DNA of 64,000 bases from Betaproteobacteria bacterium Ga0077532 (GTDB lineage: Bacteria; Pseudomonadota; Gammaproteobacteria; Burkholderiales; Ga0077523), in assembly GCA_001464895.1 (NCBI GenBank), contig LNEE01000035.1, positions 1 through 64,000 of the forward strand, in the 5' to 3' direction. Shown here piece by piece: positions 17,171-26,416 of this stretch. The notes below the pieces were generated by a model. It did no database searches. It worked only from the letters and a program-made list of their open reading frames with translations, and was not told where the DNA came from. A program made the translations under genes and the position numbers. Positions within the stretch are counted from its first letter, which is position 1. Every line of letters begins with the position of its first letter.

Positions 17171-17953
17171 ATGTTCCGCTTCCACCGGCAGTTCGTCTGT
17201 CTGATCGCCATCCTGTTGCTGTCCGGGTGCGCCACCGGCGGGCGTACGTCTGCGGCCGTGCCGCCCGCGTGGCCCGGCGAGGTGCAGGCTGCGGTGCGCT
17301 GGACCGTCCGCTTCGCGGTGGGCGGGCAGGTGCGCGAAGTGATGGTGGCACCAGGCGGCCGGGTGGTGGCCGATCAGGTGATCGCCGTCGTGGATCCGGC
17401 GCCCTACGAGGCAGCACTCGCCGATGCCGCCGACGATCTGGGCGCGGCCGAGCGGCGCCTCGCCGAGATCGGGAACTACATGCGCACCGATGAACTGCGG
17501 GCATTCTCCCCCTCCGTGACGGCGGACGAATCGATGGCGGCTCTGCGAACCGCCGTGCTGGAGGCGGAGATCATCCGTGCGGACGCCGGTACGCGGGCCC
17601 GCTTCGCCACGCTCTCCCGCGATGCTGCCGCGCTGCGGGCACCGGCGCGCGGGCGCATTGCTCGGGTCGCTGCGGAGGCGGGAGACATCGTCCGTGCCGG
17701 AGACCCGGCGGTGGAAATGGAGGACGACACCCGACTCGTGGTCGTGGTCTCGGTGCCATGTCGTGCTGTGTCCGGGCTGCGGCCAGGCCGCCGGGCCGGC
17801 GTGTCGCCCGTCGGGGCACCGGCGGACCCGCTCCACGGGCTCGTCCATCGTGTCGGGCCCCTCGACCGGGACGGTCGGTGCGACGTCACGCTGTCGCTCG
17901 TCGAACGGGCATTCGTGCCGCTCGGATCGCAGGTCTCCGTCACGTTCCCCTGA
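17171..17953 (+). CDS. Lipoprotein resembling a periplasmic efflux adaptor (HlyD/MFP-like)
   Basis: Predicted lipoprotein of 260 residues with signal and lipobox LLLSGC (C20). It has a biotinyl-lipoyl-like half motif (VGGQVREVMVAPGGRVVADQVIAVVDP), a helical hairpin segment (residues about 80-150), the second lipoyl half (ALRAPARGRIARVAAEAGDIVRAGDP) and a short beta domain. That is the plan of RND/ABC membrane-fusion adaptors but shorter than usual. No pump gene adjoins it, so the partner is unknown. The start is placed at the ATG that gives the signal peptide. Confidence 0.65.
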   Translation: MFRFHRQFVCLIAILLLSGCATGGRTSAAVPPAWPGEVQAAVRWTVRFAVGGQVREVMVAPGGRVVADQVIAVVDPAPYEAALADAADDLGAAERRLAEIGNYMRTDELRAFSPSVTADESMAALRTAVLEAEIIRADAGTRARFATLSRDAAALRAPARGRIARVAAEAGDIVRAGDPAVEMEDDTRLVVVVSVPCRAVSGLRPGRRAGVSPVGAPADPLHGLVHRVGPLDRDGRCDVTLSLVERAFVPLGSQVSVTFP

Positions 17954-18002
17954 GGTCGTCCGCCTCGCAAGGTGACGTGGGGTGATTGTCCAGTCGGGAG
18001 GT

Positions 18003-18058
18003 TTGACACCCGTCGGACGCACTGCCTATACTTCGTTCACGGTTTAGATTTAGTCTAA
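18003..18058 (+). promoter_or_regulatory. Near-consensus promoter with inverted-repeat operator
   Basis: A -35 TTGACA (18003-18008) and -10 TATACT (18027-18032) are separated by 18 bp. Just downstream, an AT-rich inverted repeat TTAGA-TTTAG-TCTAA (18044-18058) spans the expected +5 to +20 region. This is the strongest housekeeping promoter in the window, with an operator placed to block it. It precedes rubrerythrin by about 180 bp. A repressor responding to iron or oxidative stress is likely, but its family is not identifiable from the site. Confidence 0.7.
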
Positions 18059-18236
18059 TTTATCGTTGTCGAGTGTTACGAGACGTGCGCTTTCGCCCAG
18101 TGGTGATTCGTGGGCGGGCGTTTCGCGACACGCCGTTCGGCGATTCATTGGTTCTCGACCGCGCTTTTCGCGCCGGGCCCATCTTCCCTGAGTCCGGCGA
18201 TTCCGTTCCAAGAATGCAATCCGGAGGCAAGCAGCC

Positions 18237-18656
18237 ATGCAACTCAAGGGTTCCAAGACCGAAGACAATCTGAAGGCGGCATTCGCCGGCGAATCCCAGG
18301 CCAACCGTCGCTACCTGTACTTCGCAAACAAGGCCGACATCGAAGGCCAGAACGACGTCGCCGCGCTGTTCCGTTCCACCGCGGAAGGCGAGACCGGCCA
18401 CGCCCACGGCCATCTGGAGTACCTGGAGCAGGTGGGTGACCCCGCCACGGGTCTGCCGATCGGCGCCTCGCGCGACAACCTGAAGGCCGCCGTTGCCGGC
18501 GAGACGCACGAGTACACCGACATGTACCCGGGCATGGCGAAGACGGCCCGCGGCGAAGGCTTCGACGAGATCGCCGACTGGTTCGAGACCCTCGCCAAGG
18601 CGGAACGCTCCCACGCCAACCGCTTCCAGAAGGCCCTGGACGCGCTGGCCGACTGA
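18237..18656 (+). CDS. Rubrerythrin without rubredoxin domain
   Basis: Diiron protein that reduces hydrogen peroxide or protects against oxidative stress. The 139 residues cover only the ferritin-like four-helix bundle, with ligands E19 ([10 protein letters not shown]), E52 with H55, E89, E92, and E123 with H126 (AERSH). The C-terminal rubredoxin domain of classical rubrerythrins is absent, so electrons must come from another protein. The adjoining GlpC-like iron-sulfur protein and DUF3501 protein form a recurrent unit with this short rubrerythrin and may supply that path (inference). It starts about 200 bp after a strong regulated promoter. Confidence 0.92.
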   Translation: MQLKGSKTEDNLKAAFAGESQANRRYLYFANKADIEGQNDVAALFRSTAEGETGHAHGHLEYLEQVGDPATGLPIGASRDNLKAAVAGETHEYTDMYPGMAKTARGEGFDEIADWFETLAKAERSHANRFQKALDALAD

Positions 18657-18782
18657 GTCGGACCGCAGTCGCAGTGATGGAGGAGGCGCTGCGCGTCTCC
18701 TCCGCCGCGATGGCCGGCGTCCTGCCGGCCCGCGGCACCCATGATTTCCTTTCCTGCCCCGTTTCTTCCCAGGATTCCCGCC

Positions 18783-20105
18783 ATGCGTGAAGGCAGCCTC
18801 GAAGCCCCGACCCGCCACCCCATCGACTGGAAGAACCCCAAGTTCTTCGACGAAGAGGATCTGTTCGGTGAGTTGGAGCGCGTGTACGACATCTGCCACG
18901 GCTGCCGCCGCTGCGTGAGCCTGTGCAATTCCTTCCCGACCCTCTTCGATCTGGTCGACGACAACCCGACCATGGAAGTCGAAGGTGTGGCAAAGGCCGA
19001 CTACTGGAAGGTCGTGGACCAGTGCTTCCTCTGCGACCTCTGTTACATGACGAAGTGTCCGTACGTGCCGCCGCACGAATGGAACGTGGACTTCCCGCAC
19101 CTGATGCTCCGGGCCAAGGCGGTGAAGTTCAAGAAGGGCGAGGTCACCTTCCGCGACAAGCTGCTCTCGTCCACCGACACCCTGGGCAAGCTCGCGTCGA
19201 TCCCGGTCGTGGTCGAGATCGTGAACAAGGTGAACCGCACGCCAGCCACGCGGAAGCTGATGGACGACGTGCTGCACATCCACAAGGACCGTCAGCTGCC
19301 GGAATACGACAGCGCGAAGTTCCGCAGCACGGCGAAGCCCGATGCCTCCTTCCCGGTGAAGCCCGGCAAGCAGACGCCCGGCAAGGTGGCGATCTTCTCG
19401 ACCTGCTACGTTAACTACAACGAACCTGGCATCGGACACGATCTCATCCGCATCCTCAAGCACAACGAGATTCCGCACGTCGTCGTCGAGAAGGAGAACT
19501 GCTGCGGCATGCCTAAGCTGGAGCTGGGCGATCTCGACGCGGTGGAGCGCCTGAAGAACGGCAACATCCCCGTGCTCGCGAAGCTCGCGAAGGAGGGCTA
19601 CGCGATCCTGACCGCGGTCCCGTCCTGTACGTTGATGTTCAAGCAGGAACTGCCACTCATGTTCCCCGACGACGCCGACGTGCAACTCGTGAAGGACGCG
19701 ATGTTCGATCCGTTCGAGTACCTGGTCCTGAGGCACAAGGATGGCCTGCTGAAGACCGACTTCTCGAAGCCGCTCGGCAAGGTGTCGTATCACATCCCCT
19801 GCCATCTCCGGGTGCAGAACATGGGTCAGAAGACCCGCGAGATGTTCGAACTCGTGCCGGACACCAAGGTCACTGTCGTGGAGCGATGCTCCGGTCACGA
19901 CGGGACCTGGGGCGTGAAGTCGGAATACTTCGAAGGGTCGATGAAGATCGGCCGTCCGGTGTTCAAGGCGATGGCCGCACCCGCACCCGACTACGTCAGC
20001 TCCGACTGCGCCATCGCCGGCCGCCACATCATGCAGGGCATGGGCAAGACGTCCGCGGACAAGCAGCATCCGCTCACGCTGGTCCGCATCGCCTACGGCC
20101 TCTGA
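18783..20105 (+). CDS. GlpC-like Fe-S oxidoreductase (heterodisulfide-reductase-related)
   Basis: Iron-sulfur electron carrier of 440 residues. Two [4Fe-4S] ferredoxin motifs occur in the N-terminal third ([11 protein letters not shown] and [13 protein letters not shown]), and two CCG-type cysteine-rich domains follow ([10 protein letters not shown] and the segment around CSGHDGTWG). This is the layout of GlpC and HdrD. It probably shuttles electrons between a quinone or thiol partner and the neighbouring rubrerythrin. The start is ATG 18783 (MREGSLEAP); an upstream in-frame ATG at 18741 would add 14 residues. It follows rubrerythrin by 126 bp and precedes DUF3501 by 36 bp on the same strand. 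Confidence 0.88.
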   Translation: MREGSLEAPTRHPIDWKNPKFFDEEDLFGELERVYDICHGCRRCVSLCNSFPTLFDLVDDNPTMEVEGVAKADYWKVVDQCFLCDLCYMTKCPYVPPHEWNVDFPHLMLRAKAVKFKKGEVTFRDKLLSSTDTLGKLASIPVVVEIVNKVNRTPATRKLMDDVLHIHKDRQLPEYDSAKFRSTAKPDASFPVKPGKQTPGKVAIFSTCYVNYNEPGIGHDLIRILKHNEIPHVVVEKENCCGMPKLELGDLDAVERLKNGNIPVLAKLAKEGYAILTAVPSCTLMFKQELPLMFPDDADVQLVKDAMFDPFEYLVLRHKDGLLKTDFSKPLGKVSYHIPCHLRVQNMGQKTREMFELVPDTKVTVVERCSGHDGTWGVKSEYFEGSMKIGRPVFKAMAAPAPDYVSSDCAIAGRHIMQGMGKTSADKQHPLTLVRIAYGL

Positions 20106-20141
20106 CCCTGCCAGCCCATTGGAACCAAGAGAATGCACGCC

Positions 20142-20729
20142 ATGCCATCGATCACCCGCGACAGTCTGATGACCCTCGAGGCCTACGCCCGCAACCGCAA
20201 CGAGTTCCGTGCGAAGGTCATGACGCACAAGTTGGCCCGCAAGGTCTACCTGGGCGACAACCTGACGCTGATCTTCGAGGACGAGCTGACGCTCCGTTAC
20301 CAGATCCAGGAGATGCTGCGCATCGAGAAGATCTTCGAGGAAGAGGGCATCCAGAGTGAGCTCGACGCGTACAATCCGCTGGTGCCCGACGGCAGCAACT
20401 GGAAGGCGACGATGCTCATCGAGTACCCCGAGGTGGAGGAGCGCAGGCGCCGCCTCGCGGTGCTGAAGGGCGTCGAAGACAAGGTTTGGGTACGGGTGGC
20501 CGGGCACGACAAGGTGTACGCCCTGGCCGACGAGGATCTCGAACGCGAGAACGACGAGAAGACGTCCTCCGTGCATTTCCTCCGATTCGAACTCACGCCG
20601 GCGATGAAGACATCGTTGCGCGACGGTGCGGCTCTCGGGATCGGTGTCGATCATCCCGAATACGCTGCGGCGTCGGACCCGGTGGCGCCCGCCATCCGCG
20701 AATCTCTTCTTGGGGATCTTTCGTTCTGA
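20142..20729 (+). CDS. DUF3501 family protein
   Basis: Protein of unknown function of about 195 residues that matches the DUF3501 pattern: SITRDSLMTLEAYA at the start, FRAKVMTHKLARKVYLGDN, RYQIQEMLRIEKIFEEEGI, and a C-terminal FELTPAM-type segment. DUF3501 genes are typically found beside rubrerythrin and GlpC-like genes, as here. No cofactor motif or membrane segment is visible; it is charged and probably cytoplasmic. ATG 20142 is preferred over ATG 20133 because AAGAGA is then correctly spaced (9 bases). Confidence 0.85.
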   Translation: MPSITRDSLMTLEAYARNRNEFRAKVMTHKLARKVYLGDNLTLIFEDELTLRYQIQEMLRIEKIFEEEGIQSELDAYNPLVPDGSNWKATMLIEYPEVEERRRRLAVLKGVEDKVWVRVAGHDKVYALADEDLERENDEKTSSVHFLRFELTPAMKTSLRDGAALGIGVDHPEYAAASDPVAPAIRESLLGDLSF

Positions 20730-20734
20730 AGAAC

Positions 20735-21334
20735 ATGTTGACGTTCGCACTGCCCGCTCTCGTCGCCGCCATCGCCGCTGCGACGATGGCGGGTTGCTCG
20801 GACATGAAACCGCGCGAAGACACCCGAGAGGAGCGTGCCCAGCAAGGGTTCGTCCGAACGAACGAGGTCGACGAGCGGTTCAGCATCACCAAGGATGTTC
20901 CGCGCGAGAACCTCGATATCGACCTGCCGGCTACATCGCTTCCCGATGAGTGGCTATCTTTCAAGGTGCGGAACCTCGGGGTCCATCGCTTCGCGATAGC
21001 CCCCAACTCGGTGACCCAGGGCAGCGACGGCATCGTCCGGTACACCCTGCTCGTCCGTACCGCGGGTGGCGTCGACAACGTCACGCATGAAGGCATGCGC
21101 TGCGCCACCAAGACCTGGAAGCTCTACGCGATCGGCCGCGACAACGGCGAGTGGTCCCGCCTCCCGGATCCCGTGTGGCGCCCGATCACCCTCGCGAGCC
21201 TCAATGCAGCCCGGTTCTCTCTCTCCAAGGATTACATTTGCGTGGGCGACGGCGTGCGGTCGTACGATGCGAAGACGATAGCCGCCCGCATTCGCGCTTC
21301 GAACGAAGGTCGCCTCTACATAATGGTCCGCTGA
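20735..21334 (+). CDS. CNP1-like lipoprotein
   Basis: Exported protein of 199 residues with signal and lipobox ATMAGC (C21). The mature part has the CNP1-like family pattern (LDIDLPATSLPDEWLSFKV, FAIAPNSVTQGSDGIVRYTLLVRT, CATKTWKLYAIG). The family is known from pathogenic and environmental betaproteobacteria; its role is not established. It begins 5 bp after the DUF3501 gene, so it should belong to the rubrerythrin transcript, putting an envelope lipoprotein into a stress-response unit. Confidence 0.75.
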   Translation: MLTFALPALVAAIAAATMAGCSDMKPREDTREERAQQGFVRTNEVDERFSITKDVPRENLDIDLPATSLPDEWLSFKVRNLGVHRFAIAPNSVTQGSDGIVRYTLLVRTAGGVDNVTHEGMRCATKTWKLYAIGRDNGEWSRLPDPVWRPITLASLNAARFSLSKDYICVGDGVRSYDAKTIAARIRASNEGRLYIMVR

Positions 21335-21484
21335 CCCGGGCGGTCAGCGATCACTCGGGCGGCCTGCCCTCGCGCTCTTCCGCGCATTGGGCAACGCCTG
21401 CCTAATCTGGGACAATCCGGGCGCGTCTGGTAGACGGCCATGCCGCCGTCACCGACCGACCCCTCCACTTCCCGTCCGCGACCC

Positions 21485-21733
21485 ATGGCCAAGTTCCTGA
21501 TGTTGATCGGCGTCATCGTCGCCGTGGTGCTCCTCGTCAAGAACTACCAGCGCTCGCTCGCGCGCCAGGACGAGAAGACCGCAGACCAGCCGGTACCGGT
21601 GAAGCCCGAGGACATGGTCCGTTGCGATCACTGCGGCGTGCATCTACCCAAGAGCGAGAGCTTTCTCTCGCAGGGGCGTTTCTTCTGCTCTGACGAGCAT
21701 CGTCGTCTCGGTGCCCCCGGGTCCGACCGCTGA
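21485..21733 (+). CDS. PP0621-family membrane-anchored zinc-ribbon-like protein
   Basis: Small protein of 82 residues: one N-terminal membrane helix (FLMLIGVIVAVVLLVKNY), a charged linker, and a Cys4/Cys-His-like end (RCDHCGVHLPKSES, then RFFCSDEHR) able to bind a metal. Genes of this type usually lie next to pilS/pilR in betaproteobacteria and pseudomonads, as here (32 bp before pilS). Its function is unknown. The start at ATG 21485 begins right at the helix; an upstream in-frame ATG at 21440 would add 15 disordered residues. Confidence 0.75.
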   Translation: MAKFLMLIGVIVAVVLLVKNYQRSLARQDEKTADQPVPVKPEDMVRCDHCGVHLPKSESFLSQGRFFCSDEHRRLGAPGSDR

Positions 21734-21765
21734 TCCTCGCCGACGTCGAGACCTCGTCCATACGC

Positions 21766-23379
21766 ATGAGCCAGCCCGACGACGGCAAGCGCTCCGAGGA
21801 CGGCCTCTCCGGCGCGCTCGAGTACCCCGACAGCCACTGGCGCTCCCTCACCTACTTCAACACCTACCGCATCGCGGTGGCGTTCGTCCTGCTCGTCGCC
21901 ACCACCGCCCTCGGCAAGAGTCTCCTGCTGGGTTCGTGGAATCAGCCCCTCTTCATCTCGGTCAGCGTCGCCTACGTGCTCTTCTCGGCGATGAGCTTCG
22001 CGACCATCGTCGCGCGCCGGCCGGCCTTCCCAGTGCAGCTCGCCATCCAGGTCTGCGGCGACATCCTCTTCATCGTCCTGCTGCTCCACGCGAGTGGCGG
22101 TATCTCGAGCGGCCTCGCCCTCCTGTTGCTCGCCAACCTCGCCGCCGCCGGCATCATCAGCCGCGGCCGCCTCACGCTCTTCTTCGCCGCGCTCGCCTCG
22201 GTGGCTGTGCTGCTCGAACACACCTACGAGGTGCTGTTCTTCTACGGCAGCTACACAATGTACGTGCAGGCGGGGCTGCTCTCGATCGGGTACTTCGCCA
22301 CGGCGTGGCTGGCGCACGCCCTCGCCAAGCGCGCCGTGGCCAGCGAGCAGCTCGCTGCCCAGCGCGAAGTCGATCTCGCCAGCATGGCGCAGGTGAGCCA
22401 GCTCGTGATGCAGGACATGCAGGACGGCGTGATCGTGGTGGACTCCCATGGCGTCGTCCGGCAGATGAACCCCCGCGCGGAAGAACTCCTCGGCCCGGCG
22501 CCGCGCCCGCGGGAGCTGCTGTTGAAGGACTACAACCCCGGTCTTGCCGCGCGGCTCGCTCGCTGGCAGGAGAACCCCGAGGCGGGGTTCGATCCGATGC
22601 GTACGATCCTCACGCAGAAGGTGACCGCCGCGCGCTTCGTGCCGGTCGGGCACCAGGACAACCAGGGCGTGGTCGTGTTCATCGAGGACCTCACGCGCAT
22701 CCAGATGCAGGCCCAGCAGATGAAGCTCGTCTCGCTCGGTCGGCTGACCGCGAACATCGCCCACGAGATCCGCAATCCGCTGTCGGCGATCAACCATGCC
22801 ACGGAGCTGCTGCAGGAGGAGACTGGTATCGGCGAGACGCACCGTCGACTTCTGCAGATCATCCACGACAACGCCCAGCGCCTCGATCGCATGGTGCAGG
22901 ACGTCCTGCGGCTGAACCGGCGCGATCGCGCGGTGCGCGAGACCGTGGTGCTCGGGGATTTCCTCCGCAACTTCGCGCTGCAGTTCTGCCAGATCGAGAA
23001 GGTCCCTGAGGAGGTCATTCGCGTCGACCTCCGCGCGCTGCCGTCGGTGAGCTTCGACCGCAGCCACCTCAATCAGATCATGTGGAATCTGTGCCGCAAC
23101 GCGCTGCGCTATTGCCAGCGCGAGCCCGGCAGCGTGTCGGTCATCGTGGAAGCGGGGGCCGCGACCGGTACAATCGAATTATCCGTTGTGGATGATGGGC
23201 CGGGCGTCGCGGAGTCGTTGCGCGCCCATCTGTTCGAGCCCTTCTTCACCACGGCATCCAGCGGCACCGGCCTCGGTCTCTACATCGCCCGCGAGGTCTG
23301 CGAAGCGAACGGGGCGAGCCTCAACTACGTGGAACGGCAGGCAGGTGCGCAGTTCACCGTGGTGATGAAACACACATGA
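21766..23379 (+). CDS. pilS: Sensor histidine kinase PilS
   Basis: Membrane sensor kinase of 537 residues that pairs with PilR to control type IV pilin transcription. About six N-terminal transmembrane segments (residues 35-190) are followed by a PAS-like domain (MQDGVIVVDSHGVVRQMN), a phosphoacceptor H-box (ANIAHEIRNPLSAINHA) and an ATPase domain with N-box (NLCRNALRYC), G1 (VDDGPGV) and G2 (GTGLGLYIAREV) motifs. Gene order PP0621-pilS-pilR-ampD supports the name. The pilin gene itself is not in the window. Confidence 0.9.
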   Translation: MSQPDDGKRSEDGLSGALEYPDSHWRSLTYFNTYRIAVAFVLLVATTALGKSLLLGSWNQPLFISVSVAYVLFSAMSFATIVARRPAFPVQLAIQVCGDILFIVLLLHASGGISSGLALLLLANLAAAGIISRGRLTLFFAALASVAVLLEHTYEVLFFYGSYTMYVQAGLLSIGYFATAWLAHALAKRAVASEQLAAQREVDLASMAQVSQLVMQDMQDGVIVVDSHGVVRQMNPRAEELLGPAPRPRELLLKDYNPGLAARLARWQENPEAGFDPMRTILTQKVTAARFVPVGHQDNQGVVVFIEDLTRIQMQAQQMKLVSLGRLTANIAHEIRNPLSAINHATELLQEETGIGETHRRLLQIIHDNAQRLDRMVQDVLRLNRRDRAVRETVVLGDFLRNFALQFCQIEKVPEEVIRVDLRALPSVSFDRSHLNQIMWNLCRNALRYCQREPGSVSVIVEAGAATGTIELSVVDDGPGVAESLRAHLFEPFFTTASSGTGLGLYIAREVCEANGASLNYVERQAGAQFTVVMKHT

Positions 23380-23434
23380 GCACGATGTCCGGGCCGCGAT
23401 CGCGGCCGGGCGGGTCATCTCCAGGAGAAATGCC

Positions 23435-24802
23435 TTGAAGCGCAGGGAGCCGAACACGAGCGGCGTCATCAGTCGCACCGTCCTCATCGTGGACGACGAG
23501 GAGGACATTCTCGAACTGATCGAACTCACGCTGCTGCGCATGGGACTCGAGGTGGAGCGTGCCATGCGGGTGGAGGAGGCCATCGAGAAGGTGAAGACCG
23601 GCCAGTACGACCTCTGCCTCACCGACATGCGCCTGCCCGATGGCGAAGGGCTGAAGCTCGTCGAGTTCGTCTCACAGAACGTGCGGGATCTCCCGGTGGC
23701 CGTCATCACCGCGCACGGGAACACCGAGAACGCCGTCGCGGCGCTGAAGGCCGGAGCCTTCGACTACCTCGCCAAGCCGGTTTCGCTGGAGCAACTGCGT
23801 TCGCTCGTGAAGTCGGCGCTCTCGCTGCCATCGGCCCAGCCGAAGGTCGCGTCCGACCAGGGGCTCATCGGCAGCTCCGCGATCATGCAGCACGTCCGCG
23901 ACATGATCGAGAAGCTCGCGCGGAGCGAGGCCCCCGTGCATGTCACCGGCGAATCCGGCAGCGGCAAGGAACTCGCCGCCCGGCTCATCCATCAGCAGAG
24001 CGCACGCCGGGACAAGCCGTTCGTGCCCGTGAACTGCGGGGCGATCCCCGAGAACCTGATGGAGAGCGAGTTCTTCGGCTATCGCAAGGGCGCCTTCACC
24101 GGTGCCGATGCCGATCGCGACGGATTCTTCCAGGCAGCCCACGGCGGCACGCTGTTCCTCGACGAGGTGGCCGACCTGCCCCTGCCGATGCAGGTGAAGC
24201 TGCTTCGTGCCATCCAGGAGAAGAAGGTCCGGAAGGTGGGCTACACGCAGGAAGAGGCGGTCGACGTGCGGATCATCAGCGCCACGCACCAGAGCCTCAG
24301 CGAATGCGTCGAGGCGGGCAAGTTCCGGCACGACCTGTACTACCGGCTGAACGTCATCGAACTGCGGATGCCGGCGCTGCGCGATCGCCGGGAGGATGTC
24401 CCGGTGTTCGCCAACTTCATCCTCGACCGCCTCGCCCGGCACGTGGGCACGGCGCGCCCCGAGATCGAGTCCTCGGCGATGAAGGCGCTCCAGCAGTACG
24501 ACTTCCCGGGCAACGTCCGCGAACTGGAGAACATCCTCGAACGGGCGCTCGCGCTCTGCAGCGGTGGTCGCATCACCGAGGACGACCTCCAGATCACGCC
24601 ACCCGAGATCGTCTCGCGCGAGGCGGCGCCTTCCGGCAGCAATGGCAAGTGGCCGCTCCAGGACTATCTCGATCGCGTGGAGAAGGAAGCCATTCTCGAA
24701 GCCCTCGAGAAGACGCGCTTCAACCGCACGGCAGCCGCCAAGCTGCTGGGCATCACGTTCCGGTCGATCCGCTACCGCATGGAGCGGCTCGGCATCGAGT
24801 GA
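23435..24802 (+). CDS. pilR: Sigma-54 response regulator PilR
   Basis: Transcriptional activator of 455 residues in the NtrC class. It has a receiver domain with phospho-aspartate in LCLTDMRLPDG and a conserved lysine (LAKPV). The AAA+ domain has Walker A GESGSGKE, the sigma-54 contact loop GAFTGA, Walker B GGTLFLDE and an arginine-finger region. A Fis-type helix-turn-helix (FNRTAAAKLLGITFRSIRYRM) closes the protein. With the GAFTGA loop intact it should activate sigma-54 promoters. The start is TTG 23435, backed by AGGAG 7-8 bases upstream; the nearby ATG at 23430 reads straight into a stop. Confidence 0.9.
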   Translation: MKRREPNTSGVISRTVLIVDDEEDILELIELTLLRMGLEVERAMRVEEAIEKVKTGQYDLCLTDMRLPDGEGLKLVEFVSQNVRDLPVAVITAHGNTENAVAALKAGAFDYLAKPVSLEQLRSLVKSALSLPSAQPKVASDQGLIGSSAIMQHVRDMIEKLARSEAPVHVTGESGSGKELAARLIHQQSARRDKPFVPVNCGAIPENLMESEFFGYRKGAFTGADADRDGFFQAAHGGTLFLDEVADLPLPMQVKLLRAIQEKKVRKVGYTQEEAVDVRIISATHQSLSECVEAGKFRHDLYYRLNVIELRMPALRDRREDVPVFANFILDRLARHVGTARPEIESSAMKALQQYDFPGNVRELENILERALALCSGGRITEDDLQITPPEIVSREAAPSGSNGKWPLQDYLDRVEKEAILEALEKTRFNRTAAAKLLGITFRSIRYRMERLGIE

Positions 24803-24827
24803 TGTCCTGACGGGTGGGAGATCGTCC

Positions 24828-25391
24828 TTGAGCGTTGTGGATCCGGATGGGGGCGTCGACGCCGATGGCTGGGTCATGGGCATCCAGCGCTGCCCATCCC
24901 CCCACTGCGATCCCCGGCCGGAGGGCATGCCGGTCGAACTGCTGGTGATCCACAACATCAGCCTGCCGCCCGGCGAGTTCTCGGGCGAGGCCATCACCGA
25001 TCTCTTCCTGGGGCGTCTCGATTGCGATGCCCATCCCTACTACGAGCGTCTCCGCGGCGTGCGCGTCTCCGCGCATTTCCTCGTCCGCCGCGACGGCAGC
25101 GCGCTCCAGTTCGTCCCGTGCGGTCGGCGCGCGTGGCACGCCGGGGAGTCCCGCTGGCGCGACCGGATCCGATGCAACGACTTCTCGATCGGCATCGAAA
25201 TGGAAGGGACCGACGACGTCCCGTTCACGGACGCGCAGTACGCCACGCTGAACCTGCTCGTCGGAAGGCTGCGCGCGGTCTATCCGATCGTCGACATCAC
25301 CGGCCATTCGGACATCGCTCCGGGCCGGAAGACGGATCCGGGGCCGTGCTTCGAGTGGGGCAGGGTGTCGGGGTGGCAGGCGACCCCCTGA
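24828..25391 (+). CDS. ampD: 1,6-anhydro-N-acetylmuramyl-L-alanine amidase AmpD
   Basis: Cytoplasmic zinc amidase that removes the peptide from anhydro-muropeptides in peptidoglycan recycling. The 187-residue sequence has the family core: VIHNISLPPGEF with the first zinc histidine, VSAHFLVRRDG, CNDFSIGIEMEGTD, and TGHSDIAPGRKTDPGP with the other zinc ligands (His and Asp). Similarity to AmpD starts upstream of ATG 24876, so TTG 24828 (or GTG 24837) is the likelier start. It lies 25 bp after pilR, a common arrangement. Confidence 0.92.
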   Translation: MSVVDPDGGVDADGWVMGIQRCPSPHCDPRPEGMPVELLVIHNISLPPGEFSGEAITDLFLGRLDCDAHPYYERLRGVRVSAHFLVRRDGSALQFVPCGRRAWHAGESRWRDRIRCNDFSIGIEMEGTDDVPFTDAQYATLNLLVGRLRAVYPIVDITGHSDIAPGRKTDPGPCFEWGRVSGWQATP

Positions 25392-25421
25392 TCGCCCCAC
25401 CCGCCCCCAGCCGATCTGCCC

Positions 25422-26327
25422 ATGGACATCTTCTACACCGACCACTTCGTCCTGCCTCTTCCGCCCGGGCATCGGTTCCCGATGGAGAAGTACGCGCGGT
25501 TGCGGGAAAGGGTGATTGCCGCCGGGATTGCCGGCGACGGTCGTATGCGCGAGCCGCCGGCGGCCACGGACGTCGAACTGGAACGGGCACACGACCGGGC
25601 CTACGTGCAGCAGGTGCAGGCGGGTACGTTGAGTGCCGCCGAGATGAAGCGCATCGGATTCCCCTGGACGCCTGCCATGGTCGAGCGCTCGCGGCGTTCT
25701 GCGGGCGCGACGCTCGAGGCATGTCGCGCGGCGCTGGCGCGCGGCATCGCTGTGAATCTCGCCGGTGGCACCCATCACGCGTTCCGTGATCGAGGCGAGG
25801 GCTACTGCGTCTTCAACGACAGCGCGGTCGCCGCGCTCGCGATGCAGGCCGAGGGGCGCGCGCGGCGTGTCGCCGTCATCGACTGCGATGTGCATCAGGG
25901 CAACGGGACCGCGGCGATCCTCGCGGGGGATCCCTCCGTCTTCACGTTCTCGATCCACGGCGCGAACAACTTTCCGTTCCGCAAGGAAGAGAGCGACCTC
26001 GACATCGAACTGCCGGACGGCACCGGCGACGACGCGTACCTCGCTGCGCTGGAGCAGGGGGTCTGCCACGCGCTCTCCGCCGGTCAGCCCGACCTCGTGA
26101 TCTACCTGGCGGGGGCCGATCCCTTCGAAGGCGACCGGCTCGGGCGGCTCGCCCTCACCAAGACCGGTCTGGCTGCACGCGATCGTCTGGTCCTCACGCT
26201 GGTTCGCGACGCCGGTCTTCCGATCGCCATCACCATGGCCGGCGGCTATGCCCGCCAGATCGACGACTCGGTGGACATCCACTTCAGCACTGTCTCGATC
26301 GCCCGAGAGTTCCTCGACCGACGCTGA
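25422..26327 (+). CDS. Histone-deacetylase-family amidohydrolase (class IV-like)
   Basis: Zinc hydrolase of the HDAC/acetoin-utilisation (AcuC) superfamily, 301 residues. Catalytic and metal motifs are intact: tandem histidines H118-H119 in GGTHHAF, zinc ligands D156 and H158 in DCDVHQGNGTA, and D233 in LAGADPFEGD. Bacterial members deacetylate small amides, polyamines or protein lysines; the substrate here is not known. It starts 30 bp after ampD and may share its transcript. There is no membrane or export signal. Confidence 0.87.
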   Translation: MDIFYTDHFVLPLPPGHRFPMEKYARLRERVIAAGIAGDGRMREPPAATDVELERAHDRAYVQQVQAGTLSAAEMKRIGFPWTPAMVERSRRSAGATLEACRAALARGIAVNLAGGTHHAFRDRGEGYCVFNDSAVAALAMQAEGRARRVAVIDCDVHQGNGTAAILAGDPSVFTFSIHGANNFPFRKEESDLDIELPDGTGDDAYLAALEQGVCHALSAGQPDLVIYLAGADPFEGDRLGRLALTKTGLAARDRLVLTLVRDAGLPIAITMAGGYARQIDDSVDIHFSTVSIAREFLDRR

Positions 26328-26416
26328 CCCGCGGCACCTTCCTGCATCCGAGTTGCGACTGGCGTGCAGGGCTGACTCTTTCATACGCACGCAACATATC
26401 CGGCGTCGGAAAGCGC

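Noticed and set aside
18060..20750. An 896-residue minus-strand frame opposite the rubrerythrin unit
   Set aside because: It is explained by the real + strand genes; no motif, and it would run against a strong promoter.
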